Below, piece by piece: positions 36,100 to 45,918 of a stretch of DNA of 64,000 bases. A program made the position numbers and the translations under genes. The DNA comes from Geosiphon pyriformis (lineage: Eukaryota; Glomeromycota; Glomeromycetes; Archaeosporales; Geosiphonaceae). The stretch is taken from contig JAAOMT010000718.1 of the NCBI GenBank assembly GCA_016748015.1, forward strand, positions 421,738-485,737. Direction: 5' to 3'. The first letter of the stretch is position 1; each line of letters opens with the position of its first letter. A model generated the notes under the pieces. The model ran no database searches. It was not told where the DNA came from and worked only from the letters and a program-made list of their open reading frames with translations.

Positions 36100-37330
36100 T
36101 TTGTTGGTGTTGATATTGGTATTAATATTGTCTCATTCTTGAAAAGCTATCAACATTGGTGTGTAGTTTTCCTGGTTTGTGATGTACAATGTATCTGTAG
36201 TCTGCTAGGAAGTCATTCTATTGAGACTGTTTGGCACTTTGTTCAGTTTTTTTTTTATTAAGCCATTTAAAACCAATATTGTCAGTTATTATGTCAAATT
36301 CTTTTCCATTCTTCAGGTATTGTTAAAAGTGTTTGAGAGCCCAGATAACTGCAGCGGCTTCCAATTCAGTTGAGCCATATTTGAGTTCTGTTGGCTTGAG
36401 TGTTCTGCTGGCATAGACAATAACTTGTTCCTGGCCATTTTCATCCAATTGTGATAAGATGGCACCAAATGCTATGTGTGAAGCATCAATGGCTAATTGG
36501 AATCGTTTGTTAAAGTCTGGGTAAGTAAGAACTGGGGCTGTTGTCAATTTTGTTTTGAGAGTTTCAAAAGCTTTTTGTTGTTCTTCAGTCCATTTGTATG
36601 GTACATTTTTGTTGATAAGATAATTGAGTAGTTTGGCAATTTCTGAGAATCCTTTTATAAATTTTTGATAGTAAGAGACTAATCCTACAAATCCTCATAG
36701 TTCTGTGGTATTTCTGAGAGTTTGAAAGTTTTTGACAGCACTGATTGTTTTAGGATTTGGTTTGACTCCATCTTTGCTAACAATGTGTCCAAGGAAGATT
36801 AAGCTTGTTTTTCCAAAGTGACATTTTTTAATATTTAACTTTAATCCTGCTTTCCATAATCGTTGAAAAACTTCTCGCAGGTAAATAAAATAAGTCTCAA
36901 AGCTTGGTAAGTATACATCAGTGTTATTAAGATAAACAACTACTGATTGCCACAAGAGTCTTTTATATACAACATTCATGAGTTGCTGGAATGTTGCTGA
37001 TACATTGCAGAGTCCAAAAGGCATAACATTGAACTTATAGTTTCCTTCCTGGGTGGTAAATGCTGTTTTGGATCAGTCTTTTGGGTCCATTTTGACTTGC
37101 CAGTATCCACTTTTTAAGTCTAAAGTTGAGAAGAACTTGGCTTTTCCTAAAGCATCTAGCATATCATCAATTCTTGAAAGAGAATAAGCATCTTTAATTG
37201 TTATACTGTTTAATTGGCAATAGTCAACACAAAATCTGATTTTTCCATTTTTTTTTTTGACAAGGACTACTGGTGAGACCCAAAGACTTTTTGATGGTTG
37301 AATCAATCCGTTATTGAGCATTTTCTGGAC
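36100..37330 (-). pseudogene. Reverse transcriptase and RNase H of copy B
   Basis: RT blocks: SPVVLVKKKNGKIRFCVDY (37265), TLDLKSGYWQVKMDPKD (37110), FGLCNVSATFQQLMN (37015), active-site region YLNNTDVY (36925), and FLGHIVSKDGVKPN (36785). RNase H follows at about 36560-36150 with AIDASHIAFGAILSQLDENG and the E of ELEAAAVIWALKHF. Stops occur near 37072, 36694, 36587, 36322 and after. The canonical YLDD reads YLNN here and YLND in copy A, so the first catalytic Asp is Asn in both. Confidence 0.9.
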
Positions 37331-37906
37331 TTCTTCTCTGATGAATTGGTGGCTGGCAGGTGGTACTCTGTAAGCTTGCTAACATTTTGGTGGAGCATCT
37401 TCTGTATGGATTTGATGTTGAACTATATCCATTTTTCTCAGGTCATTGTTGTCTTTTGCAAATATATCTGCAAATTCAGCTATCAATTGTTTCAATTGTC
37501 TTTGTTGTTGAGGTTCTAAGGGACCCATGTTAATTTGAGAGAGTTTTTCTTCTAAAAAGTAGTAGTTTTCAGTAGTGGGAATAATATTTGGATTTGGAAG
37601 TAGAGTGTGCCTTACAATTTCGATGAAATTAGAGACAATTTAAGGGTTTTCATCTTGAAAAATATTGCTGTGTATGATTCCAATCTCTAGTTTGTTTAAT
37701 AAGACAATAGGGTAATTATTGGAGTTGTAGAATATAACTTGAAATTTTTTCATTCCTTTGGAAATATAAACGTTTGGAATTGAGATTTCATGCTTCAAAC
37801 AGATTTGTTCATTGGATTCAAAGATTTGTTGTGTAGTGGTGGGTTTTGAGCAAGAGTAAATTTCGTGATGTTCTCCAAAAAGTGAAATGATAATTGGCTG
37901 GGGAAG

Positions 37907-38572
37907 TTAAAGAATCTGGTAAGATTTATTTTGTGTATTAAGAACTATGTTTACTGGAACTGTAAATCGTTCAGTTGAACCAAAACCTTGAGTTCCTCTT
38001 TCACTTTTTCCCAATTGTTCTCTGTTGTTTACTGATTGTAATTTTGAAATGTTGATTAAGGGTAAGTAAATTGCTTGAGCAATTTTTTCAGCATGTTCAA
38101 TTTTGAATAGTTTGTCTGTCTCATTCTGTAACATAATGGTAATGTCTCCAGTGTATTCTGCATCTATAACTTCTTCTCTAATATTGATTTTTTTGCTTGC
38201 CAATAATGATCTGGAGGCAATTTGAATCATTGCTTCTGGTAGAATTTCAAGAACAATTTTGAGATTAATTTTTGTCAAGGACTTTGGTTGGAGAACCAAA
38301 GTATCTTTTCCTGGGTATCTTAAGTCATATCCAGCATCAATTTCGTGTGCTTTTTCTGGTCTGATTCCTTGGCCATGGTTGTCAAAATATTTAAGTTGTA
38401 GAGATGGTTGCTTTTCAAGAAGATAGATGAGGGTGGTTGGTAGTTCTTTTACTAGTTTAGATACTCCAAATTTGATTTCATTTTCATCATTTTCATCTGG
38501 CAGAGGAATGCTAAGAGCATAACATTCTAAACACCATTGGTCATCACAAGACATAACACATTCTTCACACAA
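37907..38572 (-). pseudogene. dUTPase domain of copy B
   Basis: A 221-codon open stretch starts with a small cysteine cluster (CEEC, CLEC). It then carries all five dUTPase motifs: I DAGYDLRYP, II ASRSLLASKKIN, III EVIDAEYTGDITIMLQN, IV AEKIAQAIYLPLI, V GTQGFGSTERF. Motif III keeps the Asp and Tyr used for deoxyuridine recognition, although its usual initial Gly appears as Glu. The enzyme would hydrolyse dUTP during cDNA synthesis. The frame continues without a gene boundary from the cysteine-rich module and towards RT, so it is a domain of Gag-Pol. The codons here are intact; the flanks hold stops. Confidence 0.85.
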
Positions 38573-38593
38573 TTAAATGTTCATTTGTTCTAA

Positions 38594-39160
38594 TTATTGA
38601 ATTTGAGCTTCTTTGGTCGGATATGTGTGGCTTGCAATTTGGTGGTAGGTTTCTACTTCATCTTCATAATCAAATCCAGCTAATTCCATGGTATACTCAA
38701 TGTATTTAGCTTCTTTTATTTGGCAGACATCTTCTTGGGTGGCTCCATTGATTAATGCCATTGCTAGGTCAAAAATCATTTCAGCATCATGAGGGTAGTG
38801 GTAAAGTTTATTGAGAGCACTGTTGTATGCTACATCAAATGGTGTTTCTCTTCTGACTTTTTCCGAAATTGATAGAGCATATTAACAGGTCTGATCACAT
38901 ACTCTTCCTCTTATTGCTACATCAATCTAATTGCATTCTTTTGGTAGCCTTTCTTCACAAGTAAGGCAAGGAGTTTTGTCCCATTTTCTACTTCTCTTTA
39001 GAAATCCAAATCGTTTTCTATGGCATGTCTTGCAAAAGTAACAAGTGTGAGTTTCATATTTCTCTTTTGGGGAAATACAGGCTCCTATAGATGAAAGCTT
39101 TTTTTTGCAATCTTTGCATTTTAGTGGAATGTATGATGGTTCTGGTGTGGAATATCTAAT
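38594..39160 (-). pseudogene. Cysteine-rich module and acidic helical segment of copy B
   Basis: CKDCKKKL, CYFCKTCHRKR and CLTCEERLPKEC follow one another at about 39125-38935. Then comes an acidic helical stretch (38779-38594, with a FDYEDEVETYHQIASH segment) that leads to the dUTPase. The pairs match copy A one for one. Stops at about 38935 and 38885 interrupt. I do not recognise the family; zinc binding is inferred from CxxC spacing. Confidence 0.6.
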
Positions 39161-39169
39161 TTTCTTCTA

Positions 39170-39720
39170 TCCTTTTGATTCTTCAAAAATCTCTTGTTTT
39201 GTTTCCTCAGCCCAATTAGATGGTGATCCAAGAGCCATGTAGGTTTCAGTAAATAGCATTTTCTTCTCTTCTTCAAATTCAAATACTGGAGCTTTTTCTG
39301 ATCATTTGTTAAAGGTACTACAGGTTGCAGGTACTATGATATATTGTCCTTGGTATGAGATTTTAAGTTTTTGAGTTTCCCAATTCAGGTTTGCATTGGC
39401 CTTGAAAAGCCAATCATTTTCGACTAGAGCTTAGTATTGGGGTGCATTCATAACAAGAACTTTAACTGGAATGGTGATTCCATTAATTGTAAAGGGGAAA
39501 TCATTAATTTCTCCTACTGGAGTCTTCTTTATACCATTAGCTGTGACAATAACTGTTTGAGCTGGTCTGTTTATGTTTTGTTTGAGTTGTTGCATCAGCT
39601 GGTAAGTGATGATACTTTCAGCCAATCCACTATCTAAGATTAAGCAAATGGGTTTTCCTTCTATTGTAGCTTCTGTGTACATAGCAGTAATTGCTTTCTG
39701 TTTATTGACTGCTATATTAC
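39170..39720 (-). pseudogene. Aspartic protease region of copy B
   Basis: Retropepsin-like: ICLILDSGLAESIITYQL at about 39650 carries the D-S-G triplet, and a hydrophobic strand ITIPVKVLVMNAPQY follows near 39470. A TAA at 39431 interrupts the frame, which then goes on through ENDWLFKANANLNWE. It corresponds to 1066-1581 of copy A. Confidence 0.75.
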
Positions 39721-39724
39721 TAAG

Positions 39725-41755
39725 CAGAAATGGTGATTTATTTGCTTCAAATTCAAATAGAAATATATCTGACAGATTGGCATTTTGGGTAATTTGAGCT
39801 GGTGGAATGGTGTGGTTGGAAGGGTTTGATTTTGGTGCTGCAACTTCATCTTCAGAAAGTGCAGTTTGTTGAAAATCCGATTTTTCTGGTATTGTAAGAT
39901 AACTAGGTTGAGTGTGATAGCGATTGGGTCTTTGCTAACCAAAATTTTGGGAAACCAACTGGTTATTTGGATTAATTCTGTTGTTGTTACTCTGCAATTG
40001 ATTTTGGGGTGTGGATTGGTTATGTTGAACCAATCTTCTTGCTGGTACTTGATATTGTTGAGTGGGTGGTGTCTGATATGGCTGAATTGGTAAAAGTTGC
40101 TAATATTGTTGCTGTATTGGTTGTGGAACTGGTGGATAGTAACTGTTTTGATTTTGTGGTCTTGGTGAATAATAGGTTGGTGGTGGAGATTGGTAATAAG
40201 ATTGTTGTAGTGAAGAGTAATATTAATTACTCCTGTTTTGTTGGTCTCTTTGTAATTTCCTACAATCTCATTTCTAGTGTTCTGGAATTCCACAATAATG
40301 ACAATTTTGAGGTTGGTTGTTGGATGGTAATCCAAAATTGTTTTGGTTGTGTCATTGTGGGAGTTGATATCTTTGTGGTTGTTGTTGGTTTGTAAAGTAG
40401 CTTTCAACTTTTTTTGTGAGTTGGTCTATCTTCTTTTCAGCTGCTGAGCTGGTTTCTCCAATTGCAAGATTTACAAGCTTGGTGTGATTTGCTTCTTCCA
40501 TTGTCATTTCATAGCTCTTTGCATATCTAATAACAGTTGCTAAGTCTGCTGGAACATGTGGACAGAGTTTCTTAATCAGTTTGTCTTTTAACCCTGCTAT
40601 AAACTGATGCAAAATTTGAGCATCAGAATAGTAGTTGTTGGTTTCCAATTGTTGAATTCATCTAAGAAGTTTGTTAAATCTTCCAAGATAAGTCATAACA
40701 GTTTTAGATGTTTCTTGTTTGATATTGTGAAAGCGGTTTCTGAGAGTGATAGAGGTATTGTTGTCAGTAAATTGTTATAGAAAAGCATCTTTGAATGCTT
40801 GCCAGTTTTCAAATAATTCTTCTAAATTTTCAAACCATTCTTTTGTTGTTCTTTGGAGAAAGTAGGGAATTGCTTTAAGCATTCTTGCTGCAATCCAACC
40901 ATTTGCATCTCCTGCTTTTTGAACTTTGTCAAGCCATTTTTGAGGACTAGTGTCATTATCTTCACCTGTGAATTCTGGAATCTTTGCAATGTAAGCAGTT
41001 GCCATTTTCTTTTCATTTTCTGTGGCTTCTTCTTGTTCTGATTCAGTTTCTTCACTTTCCAAATTTTCTGAATGATCACTTTTGTTTTCCTGCAAGTATT
41101 CAATAATATTGGTGCTTGTTGATATAGGTTTCTGCTGTTGAATAGGATTTCTAGGTAACTGAAAATCTTCTGGTCTGAAAAAGCGGTTAAGTGGTGAATT
41201 TGGTGTTTGTGGTCAAGCAAGTGAAATTAGAAATGGTGTGATAGAAAGTGGTAATTTGACACTGGTTTCTTGTTCAAGTGTTTGCAAGTGTTTGGCAGTT
41301 GTCTTTGGTAGTATTGGAGTGTTTGGAGCAGTTTTTGAGTGTTGTTTCACTTTTTGTTTGCCTTTGTTGTCTATTTCTGTTTCTGATTCAAAGTCAAAAG
41401 AGTATTTAAACTGTACTGGGTATTTTTCTTCACAATACTTGATAATGTTGTAATTGAGTTCTTGAAAGTAGGTGACAAGTGTTTTACTGTTAAGGTCTTC
41501 AGTTCTCAATTGTGAATAGTGTATTAGATTATTGTAGAGGTTGCTTCTCACTTCTGAAATATTGTAATTTCCAAGAAGATAATTGTTAATATGGTTTTCA
41601 ATGTATTGGTAGAATGTTCTTTCAACAATTTCAATTCCATCTGGGATGTTGAATTTCTGCTTGCAATGGGTGTAAATTGACTAATAATACTTTAGAGTTG
41701 TTGTGTCTGGTATGGTTGTCACTTTGAAGTTTGTTGTTTGCTGTATTATTTTCAT
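39725..41755 (-). pseudogene. gag of copy B
   Basis: The first ATG of the internal region (41755) lies 14 bases inside the 5' LTR. The N-terminal third is helical with an acidic Ser/Glu-rich linker (41095-41010). The capsid follows (IPEFTGEDNDTSPQKWLDKV, AIPYFLQRTTKEWFENLEEL) and runs to about 40640, then LHQFIAGLKDKLIKK. A zinc knuckle region at 40303-40262 (CHYCGIPEH...DC) contains two stops. A Gln/Pro/Tyr-rich tail completes it. Stops at about 41682, 41213, 40774 and 40675 show that this gag is not functional. Confidence 0.82.
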
Positions 41756-41769
41756 AGAAAAGCACCAAA
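41752..41769 (-). other. Candidate primer-binding site of copy B
   Basis: Directly inside the 5' LTR the minus strand reads TTTGGTGCTTTTCTATG. TGG two bases after the LTR end fits pairing with a tRNA CCA tail. The tRNA is not recognised, and the gag ATG overlaps the site. Confidence 0.45.
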
Positions 41770-42777
41770 TGTTACTGGAAGTTTTTGGTCTCTTTTCTTG
41801 AATGTTGTAACTGTCTGTTGGTTGCAAATTCACGTTTTCTAGAAGTAGTTAAACCTCCAATAACTGAATTTATCTTCAAATTATCTCTTATAATTTGAAC
41901 TGCTGGACTTATAAGTGGAATGGCCAATTTCTTGCCAGTTACTTTATGTAGTTACATTGTAGTAAATGTCAACTCTTTCCCAGGAATTGCTCATCTGGAA
42001 GTTCACTAAAAATGTGTAGTTACTTTGCTGTGAAAGTCAATTCTTTTACAGGAATCTTGTCTGTAGGCTACACTAATGATTGTAATAAGAAAAGAAAAGA
42101 AAAATAAAAGAAATATAAAAGAAATAGGATTTTATCAAGGAAAACGTTTTCTATCCAGGCCTGGAGTCACTAACAGTTTACTGAAATTGGTAGCTAATCA
42201 ATTTCAAAATGTTAATTGGGTTTTGGGAATTTTCTAAGTGCAATGATTAAAGAATTTGGTTTTTTCAATTTATTTGATATTTTTTTTTTTGTGTGTAAGA
42301 ATGGTCCTAAGTGATAAATTTAAAGTAAGATACATTTTCTTGAAAAGAAAAGCTCTTTTTTTATACAACTTGTTGTAGTACTAGTCTATGAACTTGCACT
42401 TTTTCTCTTTGCTCAAATTTCGGCAAACTAAAGATACATTTTGATGAACTACAAGTTATTTTGCTAAACTATTGATTAATTTGGATGAACTATTCATAAT
42501 TTCGGCGAATTTCTATAAATTTCGGTGAATTTCATATAAATTTTGGCAAATTTTTGTAAATTTCGGCAAATTTTAGAATGTTACAAAGTTCAGTGTATTG
42601 TGTAATTTGATCATTTTACTTTCTGTTGTACTAATTAGATTATTAATTGAATCATGATATGTGATAAATTGATTAAATAATAAGTAATAATTTGGATTGA
42701 TATTAACATGTTAATTACTAATAGGAATTATAAGGATAATTTCATGCTAATTAATAGCTAAAATTCTACTGGTAACA
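41770..42777 (-). repeat. 5' LTR of copy B (1008 bp)
   Basis: It starts (minus strand) TGTTACCAGTAG at 42777 and ends at 41770. It contains a TATA-like box near 42359, a short tandem block of TTTCGGCGAA-type repeats at 42415-42575, and the GGAGTCACTAACAG region near 42162. Confidence 0.95.
42353..42368 (-). promoter_or_regulatory. TATA-like box in the 5' LTR of copy B
   Basis: GTTGTATAAAAAAAGAGC on the minus strand; the same place in the other LTRs reads TATAAAAGAAGAGC or similar. This is the likely promoter for the element RNA. Confidence 0.5.
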
Positions 42778-42781
42778 CCAT
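42778..42781. other. Target site duplication of copy B, right
   Basis: CCAT, matching 32804-32807. Confidence 0.85.
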
Positions 42782-45700
42782 ATTTCCTAAGAGACTTCCT
42801 CACATCCAGATAACTACTTACACCCAAAACATCTAGGATTGGCACATCAGACCCAGCTTTAAAAACGTTAGAGAGAGTACCACACAAGGAAGTGTTGCAC
42901 AAAGTGAGAGCATACGTAGCACCAGCCAAAAAACAATTCAAAGGATTAATTGGTAGTGTAATTAGAAAATATAAAGAGTACTGGGATATCCAGCTGGCCG
43001 CCTGTAAGTCCATCGCTCTGTGGTCAAAAAATCTGCCAAGAGTCCCATTCGTATTGCTAAAGTTGACCAGATTGGCCATCAAATTTTCAGTAAGCACCTG
43101 TTTAAAAAGCTTCAGGTTATACAACTCGGGATAATGCAGTGTTATGCTAAGAAAGTCCTTAAGCAAATTTGCTTTGAGCTTAAGACCTTTTTTCAACAAC
43201 TTGTCACATTTTTTACAAACACTCTTAGAAGCAAAGCTAAACTGAAGTCTGTAGCAAACAATAGGTTGTAGAACAGTAGAGACCAAATACAAAAATTGTT
43301 TTTCAGTAATTGCTTTCCTCAAAACCACATTTGAAAAAAATCTGACATCAGTATGAGCTTTGACTAGATTCAGCTTGGACAAGTCCTCAGTAAACAGAAA
43401 AATTCCCAAATAATGATGAGATTCACTCTTCTTAGCCACTGAAATCCTTGATCCACTAATGGATAACTCAGTCTTTTGGACACCTTGTTTGATAGGAATG
43501 GCAACAGTTTTATTAGTATTTATTGAAATGTTATTAATAGAAAAAAACTCACTAGCTATATTCAAAATGTTTTGCATTGCCATCAAGCAGTTCCCAATTC
43601 AAATTGTGTCATCAACAAATGCACCCACTGTGAAAAAAGAAGTTTTGCTATTATTCAGATTTGGTCTATTAGACCTAGTGTGGAAATTTGAGCACATCCT
43701 GTAACCATACAACTGTTCATGTTTTTTGACTTCACAAAGCAATAAGTCATAAAAGATCCACCACAGAAGTGGTGAAAATACCTCTCCTTGATCTAGACTA
43801 TTATGTACAATATAACCATCAGACAGACTAAAATTCATCATAATTCGATTACATCTTCCATTGTATATACCACCAAAAAAGTTTATGAAGCGAAGGCACA
43901 TTTTGATCCTGATTAGACTGTTTTGCAAATAGGTTCAACCAACAGAGTCATAAGCTTTGTGCATATTTTGAAGAACCAACCACAACTCTCTATCTTTCTC
44001 CAAAGCATCCTCAACAATTGAGCCAACAGCAAAAATTGGGGATTGTGTGGAAGTGTTCTTCAATACTGAGAAATTGTTATTCTACAAAACATCGAACCTA
44101 CTACAAGCCAAAGAAATTCTGTCTGAAAGAATTTTAGACAAGATTTTCTGAGCAGTTTCAATTAGTGCTATTGGCCTAGTGTTGGTGAGAGTGCCTTTCC
44201 AATCATATGGTTTAGGAATCATGGAGACCCAAGATTCCCTCCACTGTGTGGAAACACTACCAGATTTCAAATACCTATTGAGTAAACTCAGAAGACTATT
44301 GAGAACCAGAAAACCACTGTGTTTCCATAGTTCATTGGGAATTCCAGAAAGCCCAGCAGCTTTGCCATCAGGCAATTTCTTGACAACTACCAAAAGTTTG
44401 TCCAGACTAATATCACTCATGACTCCTGAGAAGCATCATCAGCAACATAATCCAAAGGAGCATATTGGTCAAGCCACCGAACCAGAAAAACACCAGAGAC
44501 CAAGTGCTTTCTTGTCCAACCTTCCATTATAGTATCAACTGAAGACTTGACAGCCTGAGGCTCTAAGATAAGCTTATCATCAACAATCAAATGATCAAGA
44601 ACAACTTTTCTAAAAGGCTGATCTAAAATGTTTTTTATTATTCTCTTCTTATCTGAGCAAAAATTTTCCATATGCTTTGCCACAGCCGCTCTGATAGACT
44701 CATCTCTGACAACCCTGAATTTATGATATTTGGATTTGCGGTATCCTTTTTTGACAACTGAAATGTGATGTACAATGTCCTCAATTCTAGTGTCCCTATT
44801 AATCATATTTTGAACCTTGAATGCTTTAATATTGTTTAAGTCTGCCCAAGTGTTAACCAAATGGTCAGTCTTCAAACTCAGACCAGTTTTCATACTATTG
44901 ACAATCTTGAACATCAGCAGCTCTAATCCATGAAATTTTGAAGAGATTTTGTTTCTTACACAATTGAATTCACTATATCAGAGTCTAGAGAAAATTGCAT
45001 CAGCAAAACTAATTGTTATTCTTTTAAGAACATCTCACATGCCATCCAAATTACCACAACTTTCCACATCATGAAATACAACTAACTTTTCCAAAAACTT
45101 GACTGAAAAGCATTCCATAAAACACTTCCAGCCATCAGCATCCATGTTTTTTAGCTTGAATTTCCAGCAATTTATATTAGCATGCCTATGTATGCTGGCC
45201 AAATACACATCCAAAAGACCACTTAAGCCCACTGAGACTGAAACAGCTCTATGATTAGTGTTAAAAAACTCAGTTACAGATTCCACTTTGTGGCTGGTCA
45301 CAGCTAAGATCAGGCTCCCATTAACAAAAACATGGTTAATAATTTTCTCAATACCTCTCAAATTGCTCCATGTAGAAGCTCTAGCCAAAGAATGTCCACC
45401 AAAAGAATTGACCAAACCTAGACTCAAACAGAACCCAAAACTTGCACTTTTTATTGATTTGCCCTCATTGAAATCACCTCCCAAAACAACAAAATTACTA
45501 GAATTGACCACCTGAGCAATGAAGAAATTAATACTGAGTGCCTGTTCAAACTGGTCACCAGAGAAGACACAAGCATACAAACCAACAATTGAGACTGATA
45601 CTTTGCCTTTGAAAAGGAGATGCACTGAAATAATGTGACCAGGGACTTCCTCTATCTTAAAAACATGTCGAGCCAGAGAACTGTTCATAACTATTACAAC

Positions 45701-45880
45701 CCCAGCCCCAAGATACTCATTATCCAGACCAGATGTGAAAATGTGCACATCATCAAATTTGTTCATAATCCATAGTCTAACATTAGACTTCAATTTTGTT
45801 TCTGTAACTATAGACACCATATTACCAAACTCTTTGTGCCAACAAATAACATCATCCTGCTTAGCAGAGACATTAAGACC
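42782..45880 (-). pseudogene. LINE ORF2, N-terminal part: endonuclease and reverse transcriptase
   Basis: The endonuclease (45820-45035) shows TETKLKS, a VVLGGDFNEG motif with the catalytic Asp/Asn, and the FNTNHRAVSVS end with the catalytic His. A helical linker (44914-44417) follows. RT has a LPDGKAAGLSGIPNELWKH block (44360), NTRPIALIETAQKI (44180), a DQGEVFSPLLW block (43790) and the active site GAFVDDTI (43610). The frame continues as 279 codons to the insertion point of copy B. Stops near 45032, 44415, 44081, 43935 and 43598 interrupt it. Endonuclease nicks the target and RT primes on it. Confidence 0.85.
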
Positions 45881-45918
45881 TCAAACATTACACATAGCAA
45901 ACTTCTATACCAACTCCA

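Larger units (their letters stand above)
32808..42777 (-). mobile_element. Ty3/Gypsy LTR retrotransposon, copy B, nearly full-length (9.97 kb), nested in the LINE
   Basis: Paired ~1 kb LTRs with TGTTAC/GTAACA ends flank one long minus-strand Gag-Pol frame. The order is gag with CCHC knuckle, aspartic protease, cysteine-rich module, dUTPase, RT, RNase H and integrase. An extra ORF follows before the polypurine tract. Domain order RT-RNase H-integrase places it in Ty3/Gypsy (Metaviridae-type), and a GPY/F-like motif ends the integrase. About 20 in-frame stops are scattered through it, so it is probably inactive but younger than copy A. The target duplication CCAT is four bases. Confidence 0.95.

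Noticed and set aside
40009-40395. 128-codon Val-rich plus-strand frame
   Set aside because: Antisense of the Gln/Asn-rich gag tail; Val/Leu runs are the complement of Gln/Asn codons.
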